From UBA3006 sp036746695 (lineage in GTDB: Bacteria; Actinomycetota; Acidimicrobiia; Acidimicrobiales; Ilumatobacteraceae): a stretch of 64,000 nt of DNA. The stretch is taken from the NCBI GenBank assembly GCA_036746695.1, contig DAIODP010000001.1, positions 434,001-498,000 of the forward strand, given 5' to 3'. Shown one piece after another: positions 25,618 through 34,776 of this stretch. The translations under genes were made by a program, and so were the position numbers. Position 1 is the stretch's first letter; each line of letters opens with the position of its first letter. The notes under the pieces are model-generated. The model made no database searches. It saw only the letters and a list, made by a program, of their open reading frames with translations, and was not told the DNA's origin.

Positions 25618-27107
25618 TTGCTTACATCCGGTGAGGGAAGATGCGGAAGTAAAAGCACTGCTGCCCTGCCAACGAGGTCGTTACCTCTCGACAACAGTCG
25701 CTGGACGACAACCTGCACAGTGGACTGAATCACTATTTCAGACTGCGGCAACCCTGCCGGAACAGCGATAACGACAACGCCACTTGCTGGCACTGGAATG
25801 GACTCCAAGCCGCTCAACGCAACTATTCCTGCCGGGCCAACTTGCGACACGGTTACAAACCCTTCGACAGGAGTTGCATTAAGAACGACAAGCGAATCAA
25901 CCAAACCTGCAGAGACGCCACTTGGTGCACTCCAAACGGTTGACGCCGCTCCTATTGGTGCGCCAAGCAATACAGAAGTACCAACGCTGTTACCAACACG
26001 GCGATTGACAACTTGCTCAACCACAACCCCACCACCATCGACGAGGTCGTTTGTGGAAATCACAATTCCGTAATAGCCCGACGGCAGACCGGGAATGTTG
26101 GCGGTGTTCAGCACCGTCACACGACCAGCAGGCGCGGTGACTACCGCTGGCTCAAGACTATTTGCAGAGTCAGCACCGTTAACAAAAACAACGCTGAGCG
26201 AACGGTCGATCTTTGTCGGGTTGTAAATAACGAGCTGTTCGCTATTCCCATCAATCTTCTCGCCATCAGGAAACGACCACTGAGTGCTGAGAGCCGAAGC
26301 ACCCAGACTCATCGAGTAACCCAGACGCCCCTGGCCTAAATAATGCTGCGAACGGCCAGCAACCAACATGCCGGACGAAGCACGCACTGAAACGGCCAAG
26401 ACTGGCTCATTTCTCGCACCCTGCTCGTCCATTGACAACGTGATCACCGACTGCGGTGGAATGACGAAGCCTTGCAGATTGGCCGGAGTGCGTTCGGTCT
26501 CGCTCGTAACAAATGAAATATCAACAACGGTTGCATCACTAAATGGGTTCGTCAACACAATCTGTTCAATACTGTCTGCGCCAGTGAAACCGTCGGCGAA
26601 ATACCACTCGGCAGAAGGCCGGTTTGCACACAATGTCACGACAGATCCGGCGGGATGACCTATCAACTGTTCGACGGTGCCAACCGAACCAAGAATTTCC
26701 ACAAGAGCGCTGACAAACGTTGAGGAGATCCCACCGCGCGCATCGACGAGAGTTTTCGACCGCGCCGGAATCGATACAGAACTCGACACAGGGGCCTGTC
26801 CGCTGCTCAGTAACGTCACGGTCGCGGTGATATCTGCATCCGACGGATTAGCAATTGCAATAGCCGAAGCAATGCTGTCGTCGTTCCCTGGTACGCCAGG
26901 GCAAAACCAACTTGTTGCGAGCATATTGACAGCCGATACATAAGGCATTGCAACTTCTTGCTTTGTCCCCTCCACCTCATCAATTTGTGCAACCGTCGAG
27001 CGACCATCAACAAAAATGAGGGCAAGAACTGCGGATATCGCGACGATAAATGAGGCCAATTGGCGCAAGGTCATATGCGCCACCCATGACGGCCGCTGGC
27101 GCTTCAC
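25614..27107 (-). CDS. Secreted DUF5719-like protein
   Basis: A 497-residue protein with a signal sequence or anchor near residues 15-40 and an all-beta, Val/Ser/Thr-rich exported region. TSWFCPGVPGNDD followed by repeating segments such as ANPSDADITATVTL, LTNPFSDATVVDI and YNPTKIDRSLSVVF suggests tandem Ig-like or beta-barrel units. The WxCPG start and its place between a GT2 gene and a small membrane protein match DUF5719 proteins of Actinobacteria as remembered. Function is unknown; a cell-surface role is inferred. ATG 27107 overlaps the GT2 stop by 4 bases. Confidence 0.65.
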   Translation of the reverse strand: MKRQRPSWVAHMTLRQLASFIVAISAVLALIFVDGRSTVAQIDEVEGTKQEVAMPYVSAVNMLATSWFCPGVPGNDDSIASAIAIANPSDADITATVTLLSSGQAPVSSSVSIPARSKTLVDARGGISSTFVSALVEILGSVGTVEQLIGHPAGSVVTLCANRPSAEWYFADGFTGADSIEQIVLTNPFSDATVVDISFVTSETERTPANLQGFVIPPQSVITLSMDEQGARNEPVLAVSVRASSGMLVAGRSQHYLGQGRLGYSMSLGASALSTQWSFPDGEKIDGNSEQLVIYNPTKIDRSLSVVFVNGADSANSLEPAVVTAPAGRVTVLNTANIPGLPSGYYGIVISTNDLVDGGGVVVEQVVNRRVGNSVGTSVLLGAPIGAASTVWSAPSGVSAGLVDSLVVLNATPVEGFVTVSQVGPAGIVALSGLESIPVPASGVVVIAVPAGLPQSEIVIQSTVQVVVQRLLSRGNDLVGRAAVLLLPHLPSPDVSK

Positions 27108-30100
27108 TTTTGCTCCTCAACTTCCTCATGGAAAACAATCTCGCCCAACCGAGTTGATGCAATGCGACGCTTAAAGCGGCCCAAGTCGAAAAGTGCAATG
27201 ACGACGGCCACCCACAACAGCGCCTGGAGTGCAACAAGTGCGAAATGCAGAAATGACGTGTTAAAGGTGAGGCGAGCAACACCCTCAATAGGCAAATCAA
27301 ACGCCGAGGTGCCGCCGAAAGCAACGCGAGCTTTCACTTTGACCCCCTGGACATCCAATGCAAGACCATCATCAAATGGCACCGCTGCGTGAACCGTACC
27401 GATACCGATCAACGAAGGAACACTTTCGATGTCTCCGCTTCGGGCTAGTGGAGAGACGCTTACGAGTTGGCTTGATAACAACACTTCCGAACCAGCCTGC
27501 TCGCTGACGAGTGACGTATTGCCATCCACCATCGCCAAAGAAGGGATGTACGCAACGTTCTCGAATATCACTAGATCATTTGCTGTGTACACCCTGCGAA
27601 AATCAAGCTGCGCGGACAGGCTCGCGAGTAAACCATCTGGTGCAGGCAACGGCCGCTCGACCGTGGATGCGCCTCCGTCAACAATGGGCACGATGATGTA
27701 CCGAATAGCCAACGGTGCAAGCAACCTGCCGGCTCGTACAGTCTGGTCGGAGATAACTGCATTAAATGCGGAACTCACTGACTCGTCGAGCGAACTTGAG
27801 ATTGGCATCCAATGGTCGCGGAGAGTCAATTCGCCGTCGTCGGATACAGCAAATGCAACTGTGTCGTTGATTGTTCTCCCTGCCATTGGCAACACTTCGC
27901 CTCGCCCAATAAAGACAACGTTGTAATCGCCGCTCTCCGGGTTGGTGGGCAACTGCGTGAGCAATTGCGCCAGCGTTGTTTCAGGTTGGCCCCATCGTCC
28001 ATTAGCAGCCCCAGTAATTGCTGGCACCATTCCAACCGTCGCTGCGATAAGCGAAAGCACACCGAGCGACTTCCACAATCCATTTGGACGTATCGCAGTT
28101 TCGTCAAACATGATGTTTGCAAGTGCGGCCGCGCCAAGCGCTAAACCGCACGCGACGATCACGAGCATCAAGCCAGTTTCCGGAAGTGGCAGGGTTATTG
28201 TCCCCGAATCGTCAAGTACGAGCACTGCGCTAGTCAATACCACCATCATCAGCGCCCGAGTGGCCCACACCACCATTTGCCCACGCGCAACGACAATTGA
28301 AATGAAAGTCGGTGCGTAAAGACCCAACGCAAGTACGCCGATTGCCCACAACCCTCCATCAAGACGGGAAAGATTTAACATTCCAACTTGCCTGGCAACA
28401 TCAGGGTGCTGACCAATTATTTTGTCCAACCAATCGGCCACAAAAAACTCTCCAGACCACGGCGAATGCAGGACAAATGCTCCGACCGCACCAACCACGA
28501 CTAGGCGAAGAACACCCACGAGAGACGACGCAGCAACGCGGCTGATGGTGTCGGAAATTATCCAGACAACACCCAGCCAAATAATGACTAATAAAAAAGC
28601 AGGCGTAAAAGATGTAATGACGGCTGTGAGCAAGACAGCGCCAGCGAGCAGTTTGGTCAGCGCCGCACCAGAAGGAAGCGCACCAACTTTGACAAACATT
28701 CGGATCATCCATGGCAATGCCGCGTAACACAACAAGACGCCCCATCGACCGCCCTGAATTGCCACATACGGCAGCGGTGCAGCCGCGTAGGTAGCCATGC
28801 CTATCGCACGCGCACGAACGGTGAAAAATCCTGCAGTAACGCTCCACATTCCCCAACAGCCCACCAACAATGCTCCGATTATGGAGTACGTCTGTAGCGC
28901 ACCGAGTCGACCCAGAAAACCAATTCCTGCAAGCGCCAATAGTGCAATTCCTGTTGGGTTTGCACCAGCATGACCAAAACCAGATTGCCACCATCCACTC
29001 AAATACGACGACAACAAGGCAGATGGCGATTCGGTTGCACTACGAAGTGGAAGAAACTCGCCAACTGGCGCAACACCACTAGCGATCAAACCACGACTGC
29101 CGAGAATAATAAGCGCCACCGTCGCCAAAATGCCAAACACGACGCCCTTCGTATTGGACGCCGCCCCATCGCGCTCGAGAGCAAGTGGATTTTGTGTGAA
29201 TCGCATTCTGCGCTTTCGAATGAACGATGAAAGGCGCGCACTACCTCGAATTTGTAATTCGTGAATCTCGCGAGGCGCTATGCGGCGATAGGGACGAACT
29301 TGTGCACGCCGCCGAATGATGTACGGGACATCGATGACCACCGCAAGCGCAGCGCGCATCGAGATCAGCGATGCTCGTAGTCCTCCGCCAAAAATACTGA
29401 CAACAGTTTGTAAAAGTGTGGCGATAAGCAATTGCGCAAGCACAAATGGCAACTGAAATCTGCCGGACAGTGTGGCGATCGTTCGCACGCGATGACGTGC
29501 TTCAAGGGCAACACGCGAAGGCTCGTTTGTTCGACTGTCGAAACTGTTGAGGTGACGTGCTTTTGCTGCGGGAACGATTACCACACGAGCGCCGCTGAGG
29601 TGAACACGCCAGCACAAATCAATGTCCTCGCCGAAGAACCGAATGTCTGGGGCAAAACCCCCAATTTCTCGAAACAAGTCGGCGCGTACAAGCAAGCAGG
29701 CCGAATGAAGCGCAAATACGTCGCGAACCGCATCGTGTTGCTCTTGATCTTTTTCGCCAACATCCGCGATCGAACTGACCTCACCAATTCGGTCGACACC
29801 AAAGCCCACGCTTTGCACAATGGTCGGATCGTCCCACATCACCAACTTGGGGCCAACGATGCCGGCATTGGATCGAAACATTTCCTCCATCAGCCTGCTC
29901 ACGGCATCCGGCTCCAAGGCGACATCGTCGTGCAGTAAGCAAAAGAACCCACCGTCGCCCTCCACAAGACGACCAATCTCGTTCATCAATGGCCCGTATC
30001 CCGGGTTTCCGTCCACCGTCCGCACGATTGCATCGGGCAAGTGCTGGCGAATCTCGGCGGTCACTTCCGAGCCAGAGGTTACGAAGAACAGCGTCTGCAG

Positions 30101-30241
30101 GTTGGGGTAATCCTGTTGAGCCAGGGCCTGGAGCGTCTCTGCAAACCACGCACCGGGCTCGTGCACCACCACCGCCGCCACCACGGGTGGGGCAATCTGG
30201 GTCGTGGCCGACCCGCGCGAAACTGTTGGGTTGATTGCCAC
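27104..30241 (-). CDS. Giant family 2 glycosyltransferase fused to polytopic membrane domain
   Basis: A 1045-residue protein. Residues 15-300 form a GT-A (GT2) domain with VVVHEPGAWFAETLQALAQQ, the metal motif DDVALEPD and FGEDIDLCWR. The remainder has about a dozen TM segments (from about 365 on) and an extracytoplasmic domain before a last TM near 1000. Actinobacterial GT2 proteins of this build sit beside DUF5719 and F420 genes and probably glycosylate an envelope polymer; the acceptor is unknown. The start GTG 30241 has TAGCCT exactly 6 bases upstream (leaderless). Confidence 0.85.
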   Translation of the reverse strand: MAINPTVSRGSATTQIAPPVVAAVVVHEPGAWFAETLQALAQQDYPNLQTLFFVTSGSEVTAEIRQHLPDAIVRTVDGNPGYGPLMNEIGRLVEGDGGFFCLLHDDVALEPDAVSRLMEEMFRSNAGIVGPKLVMWDDPTIVQSVGFGVDRIGEVSSIADVGEKDQEQHDAVRDVFALHSACLLVRADLFREIGGFAPDIRFFGEDIDLCWRVHLSGARVVIVPAAKARHLNSFDSRTNEPSRVALEARHRVRTIATLSGRFQLPFVLAQLLIATLLQTVVSIFGGGLRASLISMRAALAVVIDVPYIIRRRAQVRPYRRIAPREIHELQIRGSARLSSFIRKRRMRFTQNPLALERDGAASNTKGVVFGILATVALIILGSRGLIASGVAPVGEFLPLRSATESPSALLSSYLSGWWQSGFGHAGANPTGIALLALAGIGFLGRLGALQTYSIIGALLVGCWGMWSVTAGFFTVRARAIGMATYAAAPLPYVAIQGGRWGVLLCYAALPWMIRMFVKVGALPSGAALTKLLAGAVLLTAVITSFTPAFLLVIIWLGVVWIISDTISRVAASSLVGVLRLVVVGAVGAFVLHSPWSGEFFVADWLDKIIGQHPDVARQVGMLNLSRLDGGLWAIGVLALGLYAPTFISIVVARGQMVVWATRALMMVVLTSAVLVLDDSGTITLPLPETGLMLVIVACGLALGAAALANIMFDETAIRPNGLWKSLGVLSLIAATVGMVPAITGAANGRWGQPETTLAQLLTQLPTNPESGDYNVVFIGRGEVLPMAGRTINDTVAFAVSDDGELTLRDHWMPISSSLDESVSSAFNAVISDQTVRAGRLLAPLAIRYIIVPIVDGGASTVERPLPAPDGLLASLSAQLDFRRVYTANDLVIFENVAYIPSLAMVDGNTSLVSEQAGSEVLLSSQLVSVSPLARSGDIESVPSLIGIGTVHAAVPFDDGLALDVQGVKVKARVAFGGTSAFDLPIEGVARLTFNTSFLHFALVALQALLWVAVVIALFDLGRFKRRIASTRLGEIVFHEEVEEQK

Positions 30242-30285
30242 GGATACAGGCTAGTTCCGCGATTTTCCGCGAAACTATCAAGTGC

Positions 30286-30314
30286 TTGCTAAAGTTAGCA
30301 GCATAAGGTACACT
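30286..30314 (+). promoter_or_regulatory. Probable promoter with inverted repeats before the 30353 gene
   Basis: TTGCTA (30286-30291) and TACACT (30309-30314) are 17 bases apart and give a start near 30321 with a leader of about 32 bases. TGCTAA-AG-TTAGCA and the palindrome TGCTAGCA lie within and just after it, and could be operator half-sites. Motif inspection only. Confidence 0.4.
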
Positions 30315-30352
30315 TGCTAGCACCCCATCGCTACCGACGAAAGCAGCATCTC

Positions 30353-30703
30353 ATGCCATCGATCAAGATTCCAACCATTCACCGCATTGATCTCACCAAG
30401 TTTCAAGTTCCACAAGTCAACTTGCCGAGCTTCCCCCTTCCCCAAATCCCAGCCGACAAAGTGGTTCAGTCAGCAAAAGACTTCGCATACACCACCATCG
30501 GCTTCGGTGTACTTGCCTTCCAAAAATCGCAAGTTCGCCGCCGTGAACTTACCGAAATGATCCAGGCACAAGTTCCTCGCGTCACCGAGCAGGCCATCGC
30601 ACAAGCAGAATCAGCGGTTTCTCAAGTAATGACCCTTGTCAATGCTCGTCGCACTAATGCAACGACGCCATCGGAAGTTAAGGACGCTTCCAGCACCAAG
30701 TAG
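30353..30703 (+). CDS. Conserved-looking small protein with Pro-rich head, unknown function
   Basis: A 116-residue protein that I do not recognise. The first 40 residues carry regularly spaced prolines (IKIPTIHRIDL, FQVPQVNLPSFPLPQIP). A hydrophobic stretch near 46-56 (FAYTTIGFGVLAF) and a charged helical tail (KSQVRRRELTEMIQAQVPRVTEQAIAQAESAV) follow. It resembles small actinobacterial proteins with repeated LPxVxLP heads, but I cannot name a family. The frame opens 13 codons earlier; ATG 30353 is chosen because the likely promoter lies at 30286-30314. A flippase gene follows 12 bases later. Confidence 0.7.
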   Translation: MPSIKIPTIHRIDLTKFQVPQVNLPSFPLPQIPADKVVQSAKDFAYTTIGFGVLAFQKSQVRRRELTEMIQAQVPRVTEQAIAQAESAVSQVMTLVNARRTNATTPSEVKDASSTK

Positions 30704-30714
30704 CCTTCGGTTGC

Positions 30715-32049
30715 TTGAGTACCGCACCCCTTTCTGACAATCCGACGCCACAGGCGTCAAAAATTGCACTGCCCGAAGGCACCGTCACGGTTGGCATCGG
30801 CCTGTTCATTGCCGGCATCTCTGCCTATATCTTTTTCAAGATTGGGCAGCAAGCTCTTGGACAAGATGGCTTCAAACCAATTGTCGCGATGTGGTTTATT
30901 GCGTTTGCTCTGGCCCCCGGATTTTTCCTGCCCATTGAACAGGAAGTCAGCAGGGCAATTGCACATCGTCGAGCGCTCGGCCAAGGCGGCCTCCCAGTTA
31001 TCAAGCGGATTGCGCCCCTCGCCATAATCATTTTGCTCACCCTTGTGGTGGTCATCGCCGTCTTTTCTTCAAGCATCAGCGCGAACATGTTTGAGGGTTA
31101 CGGAATTGTCACCTTCTGCCTTGTACTGACACTGGTCTCCTATGCGCCAATGCACCTTGCGCGCGGCATCTGTTCTGGCACAGGAAGATTTGGGGCGTAC
31201 GGGATCATCATCGGTGCCGACGGTGCTGTTCGCGTAATTGGTTGCGCTGTGCTTTGGCTTGCAGGAGTCACTCATGTAGGGCCGTACGCGTTCATGATCG
31301 GTTTCTCCCCAATCGTTGGTGTCATCGCAGTTGGTTTGGCAGGGAAACTTCGCGTAGATGACGGGCCAGAGGCAACGTGGTCGGAAGTAACCCCCAACTT
31401 GGGCTGGCTACTAATGGGGTCACTATTCGCTGCAGCGCTCGTAAACGCAGGCCCCATCACCGTTGACATTTTGGGTAGTTCAGAGCCCGCCGAAGTAGTT
31501 ACACGATTTGGTAACGCCGTAATATTTGCGCGAATCCCACTGTTCCTCTTCCAAGCGGTTCAGGCAGCGCTGCTTCCCCGCCTTGCAAAGCTTGCCGCGC
31601 AGCGCAACCTCTCCGAGTTTTCCCGCGGGTTTCGCCAACTTATGATTCTCGTTTGTGGCGTCGGTGTTGTTGGAACAATTGGCGCATTTCTTGTAGGGCC
31701 GCAAGTGCTTGATCTTGTTTACCAAGGCGGCATCGATCGACGAACCATGACACTGCTTGCGCTTGCGAGCGCCATGTATATGGTCGGTCTCGCAACTGCG
31801 CAAGCCGTGATTGCACTGAGGGGCCACGCAATCGTTGCGCTGGGATGGTTCGCTTCGTTTAGTGGTTTCGTGCTGATCGCTTGGCTCTCAAGTAACGACC
31901 TCTACCTTCGAGTGGAAATGGCCCTCGTCGGAAGCTCGTTAATTGCGATCGTGATATTTGGTGCAGCATTAAGAAAACTGATGGCGAGTGACGCGATTTT
32001 TGACCCAGAATCAATTCTGGATGCGTTTGCCGAGCGCCCGCTCGACTGA
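30715..32049 (+). CDS. Polysaccharide flippase-like membrane protein (MOP superfamily)
   Basis: A 444-residue protein with about 12 TM segments, no soluble domain and the general layout of Wzx/MATE-like exporters (MOP superfamily). Such proteins move lipid-linked oligosaccharides across the membrane. The start is TTG 30715, giving a Ser/Pro-rich cytoplasmic head of about 20 residues before TM1 (GIGLFIAGISAYIFF). Neighbouring gmd, nucleotidyltransferase and GT4 genes support a role in envelope glycan export. Specific substrate residues are not identifiable. It ends 5 bases from the convergent gmd gene. Confidence 0.72.
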   Translation: MSTAPLSDNPTPQASKIALPEGTVTVGIGLFIAGISAYIFFKIGQQALGQDGFKPIVAMWFIAFALAPGFFLPIEQEVSRAIAHRRALGQGGLPVIKRIAPLAIIILLTLVVVIAVFSSSISANMFEGYGIVTFCLVLTLVSYAPMHLARGICSGTGRFGAYGIIIGADGAVRVIGCAVLWLAGVTHVGPYAFMIGFSPIVGVIAVGLAGKLRVDDGPEATWSEVTPNLGWLLMGSLFAAALVNAGPITVDILGSSEPAEVVTRFGNAVIFARIPLFLFQAVQAALLPRLAKLAAQRNLSEFSRGFRQLMILVCGVGVVGTIGAFLVGPQVLDLVYQGGIDRRTMTLLALASAMYMVGLATAQAVIALRGHAIVALGWFASFSGFVLIAWLSSNDLYLRVEMALVGSSLIAIVIFGAALRKLMASDAIFDPESILDAFAERPLD

Positions 32050-32054
32050 AAACC

Positions 32055-33041
32055 TCATTTATTTAACCGACGCGTTTCGTACGCAATGTCGTGTTCAACC
32101 ATCATTTCAACAAGCTTGTCGAAACCAACTTCTGGCTGCCAGCCCAACTTGTTTTTTGCTTTCGATGGGTCGCCTATCAATAAGTCGACTTCTGCAGGGC
32201 GCAGGAACTTGGGGTCGTGGCGAACGTAGTTTTTCCAATCGCCTAGGCCGACTTTTTCGAAGGTAAGCGTAAGAAATTCTTCAACAGAGTGCGTCTCTCC
32301 AGTGGCAATTACGTAATCGTCTGGCTCGTCTTGCTGCAACATCATCCACATTGCTTTCACGTAGTCGCCGGCATAACCCCAGTCGCGCTTCGCATCGGTG
32401 TTGCCGAGCACAAGTTCTTTTTCGATGCCCAACTTGATGCGTGCTGCAGTGTTCGTGATTTTGCGAGTGACAAACTCGAGGCCGCGACGCGGACCTTCGT
32501 GATTAAACAGAATTCCGGACGAAGCATGGAGGCCGTAACTCTCGCGATAGTTCATGGTGATGTGGTGACCAAACACCTTCGCGACGCCGTAAGGCGAACG
32601 AGGGTGGAACGGGGTGAGTTCAGTCTGGGGCACTTCGCGCACCTTGCCAAACATTTCGGATGATGAAGCCTGATAAAAACGAATCGGGTTGTTTTGCGCA
32701 CCGCCAACCATCCGAATTGCTTCCAGTGCTCGAAGCACGCCAAGTCCGGTCACATTGGCAGTCAGTTCGGCCTGGTTAAAGGACATCGCGACAAAGGAAA
32801 TAGCGCCCAAGTTGTAGAACTCATCGGGCTGAACATGCTCTAAGGCCGTTACGAGACTGGTGAGGTCCGTAAGGTCACCAGGGATGATTTCGACGTAAGG
32901 GAACTCGTCGCGCAGCAACTCGGCGCGCGGATTGTGCTGCCCTTTCATCATGCCAAAGACCTTGTATCCCTTGCCATGGAGGAACTCGGCGAGATGACGT
33001 CCGTCTTGGCCGGTAATTCCCGTGATGAAAGCTTTGCGCAT
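32055..33041 (-). CDS. gmd: GDP-mannose 4,6-dehydratase
   Basis: A 328-residue extended SDR enzyme that converts GDP-mannose to GDP-4-keto-6-deoxymannose. The nucleotide motif GITGQDG is at residues 8-14, SSSE at 126-129, and the catalytic Tyr151 and Lys155 in SPYGVAKVFGHH. The RGLEFVTRKIT and DAKRDWGYAGDYVKAMWMMLQ segments are typical of Gmd. The frame extends 41 codons upstream into the divergent cofD gene, so ATG 33041 is preferred. With the GDP-L-fucose synthase at 40853 it completes a two-step GDP-L-fucose route. Confidence 0.93.
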   Translation of the reverse strand: MRKAFITGITGQDGRHLAEFLHGKGYKVFGMMKGQHNPRAELLRDEFPYVEIIPGDLTDLTSLVTALEHVQPDEFYNLGAISFVAMSFNQAELTANVTGLGVLRALEAIRMVGGAQNNPIRFYQASSSEMFGKVREVPQTELTPFHPRSPYGVAKVFGHHITMNYRESYGLHASSGILFNHEGPRRGLEFVTRKITNTAARIKLGIEKELVLGNTDAKRDWGYAGDYVKAMWMMLQQDEPDDYVIATGETHSVEEFLTLTFEKVGLGDWKNYVRHDPKFLRPAEVDLLIGDPSKAKNKLGWQPEVGFDKLVEMMVEHDIAYETRRLNK

Positions 33042-33097
33042 GAGCGTCAAATCTAGCACTGGGTGCACGTGGTTCTGGATCGTTACGCTTGGCACTC

Positions 33098-34066
33098 GTG
33101 ATTGCTGTACTTGCTGGAGGCGTTGGAGCGGCTCGCTTCTTGCGCGGTTTGGTGCGGTCAACACAGGCCAGCGAGATCACCGCGATTGTCAATACTGCAG
33201 ATGACACCGTTTTGCACGGCCTAAACATTTCACCCGACATTGACACCGTCACCTACACACTTGCAAACGCGATTGACCCCGTGCGCGGATGGGGGCTTGA
33301 AAACGAGACGTGGACGGCAATGGAGGCTCTCGGACGTTACGTTGCTGTGAGGCCTCCACTTTCCGGAGCCGCACCAAATTGGTTCAATCTTGGCGACAAA
33401 GATTTAGCCACACATTTTTATCGCACTGCGCGATTGGGCGAAGGTGCAACACTCGATCAGGTCACGAGCGAAATTGCGTCCGCATGGGATATTGGTGTCC
33501 GACTCGTACCTATGACGAATGACCGCGTAAGGACAATTGTTACCCTGGCGCAAGATTGTTCGGCAGGGCCCGAAGGAACCGAGATCAGTTTCCAAGAATA
33601 CTTCGTACAACATCGTCATGCGGTTTCGATCTCGAATGTTCGATTTGAGGGTGCAGAATCTGCGAGGCCTCTGGGCTTGGAGATTTTGCGGGATTCCGAA
33701 GCCATCATCATCGCACCGTCTAACCCCCTTGTCTCCATCGCTCCACTCCGCGCATTGAGTGGCGTGGATGAAGCACTTATCAAGCGCCGCAGTTCGGTGG
33801 TGGCAATTTCGCCGATTGTCGCTGGCGCAGCGCTAAAAGGCCCGGCCGACCGATTGATGACCGAACTCGGTCATGATGCCAGCGTGGTTGGTGTTGCCCG
33901 GCTGTATTCGCCAATCTGTTCCACCCTGATCATCGACGCAGCCGACGAGCATCTTGCGTCGGCAGTTGAGGCAGAAGGGATGCGTTGCGTTGTCACGAAT
34001 ACGATTATGAGCACACCCGAAATTTCGGAACAGCTTGCAAAAACAGCATTGGAGTGTGCGTCATGA
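33098..34066 (+). CDS. cofD: 2-phospho-L-lactate (or phosphoenolpyruvate) transferase, F420 biosynthesis
   Basis: A 322-residue CofD/FbiA homologue that joins the activated phospho-lactyl or phosphoenolpyruvyl group to the deazaflavin Fo. The N-terminus IAVLAGGVGAARFLRGL and the NTADDTVLHGLNISPDIDTVTYTLA block are diagnostic, as is NPLVSIAPL near residue 210. In actinobacteria the natural donor is phosphoenolpyruvate-derived. TTG 33089 is in frame, but GTG 33098 gives the family N-terminus, with TACGCT 8 bases upstream. It overlaps cofE by 4 bases (ATGA). Confidence 0.95.
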   Translation: MIAVLAGGVGAARFLRGLVRSTQASEITAIVNTADDTVLHGLNISPDIDTVTYTLANAIDPVRGWGLENETWTAMEALGRYVAVRPPLSGAAPNWFNLGDKDLATHFYRTARLGEGATLDQVTSEIASAWDIGVRLVPMTNDRVRTIVTLAQDCSAGPEGTEISFQEYFVQHRHAVSISNVRFEGAESARPLGLEILRDSEAIIIAPSNPLVSIAPLRALSGVDEALIKRRSSVVAISPIVAGAALKGPADRLMTELGHDASVVGVARLYSPICSTLIIDAADEHLASAVEAEGMRCVVTNTIMSTPEISEQLAKTALECAS

Positions 34067-34776
34067 ACAAATTGACTGCTTGGGGTATCGAGGGAATCGG
34101 CGAAGTTGTTCCGGGCGACCAAGTGGGCGACATCGTCGTTGATGCTTGCAGCGGTGAGCCGAATGGCCCATTGCAAAACTTCGACGTGATCGTTGTTACT
34201 CAGAAGATTGTTTCGAAGGCTGAAGGTCGGCTCGTTGCAATAGATCCTGACGACCCCGTCAGCCACAAACAACTAGTCGAGGACGAAGCGGTACGCATTG
34301 TGCGGCGTCGCGGAGACCTTATTATCACAGAAACAAAACACGGCTTTGTTTGCGCCAACAGCGGCATCGATCTCTCTAACGTAGAACGCGGCTACGCCGC
34401 ACTTCTACCGATTGACAGCGACCGCTCGGCGCGCCGAGTTCGCGACATCGTAAAAGCGCGTCTTGGTATTGATGTTGGTGTCATCGTTAGCGACACATTC
34501 GGCAGGCCGTGGCGAAACGGACTCACCGACGTAGCCATTGGTGTAGCAGGAATTGCAGGAGTGCTTGATCTGCGTGGCACCCCAGATGCATTGGGCCGCG
34601 TGATGCAAGTAACTGAGGTGGCAATTGCCGACGAACTTGCGAGCACTGCCGAACTCGTGATGGGCAAATCCAACGGAATTCCCGTTGCGGTCATTCGCGG
34701 AGTTGACCCCAGTTGGTTTCGCGATTCTTCAATGCGAGAAATAGTTCGCCCCGCCCAAGAAGACTTGTTCCGTTAA
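34063..34776 (+). CDS. cofE: F420-0:gamma-glutamyl ligase
   Basis: A 237-residue ligase that adds glutamates to F420-0 with GTP. GDQVGDIV, QKIVSKAEGR, the SGIDLSNVE region and SDTFGRPWRNGLTDVAIGVAG are CofE signatures. It is a single-domain enzyme, unlike mycobacterial FbiB, which carries an extra C-terminal FMN-binding domain (established from memory). That second activity is not visible in this window. It is translationally coupled to cofD. Its stop interlocks with the stop of the convergent SDR gene in TTAA (34773-34776). Confidence 0.94.
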   Translation: MNKLTAWGIEGIGEVVPGDQVGDIVVDACSGEPNGPLQNFDVIVVTQKIVSKAEGRLVAIDPDDPVSHKQLVEDEAVRIVRRRGDLIITETKHGFVCANSGIDLSNVERGYAALLPIDSDRSARRVRDIVKARLGIDVGVIVSDTFGRPWRNGLTDVAIGVAGIAGVLDLRGTPDALGRVMQVTEVAIADELASTAELVMGKSNGIPVAVIRGVDPSWFRDSSMREIVRPAQEDLFR

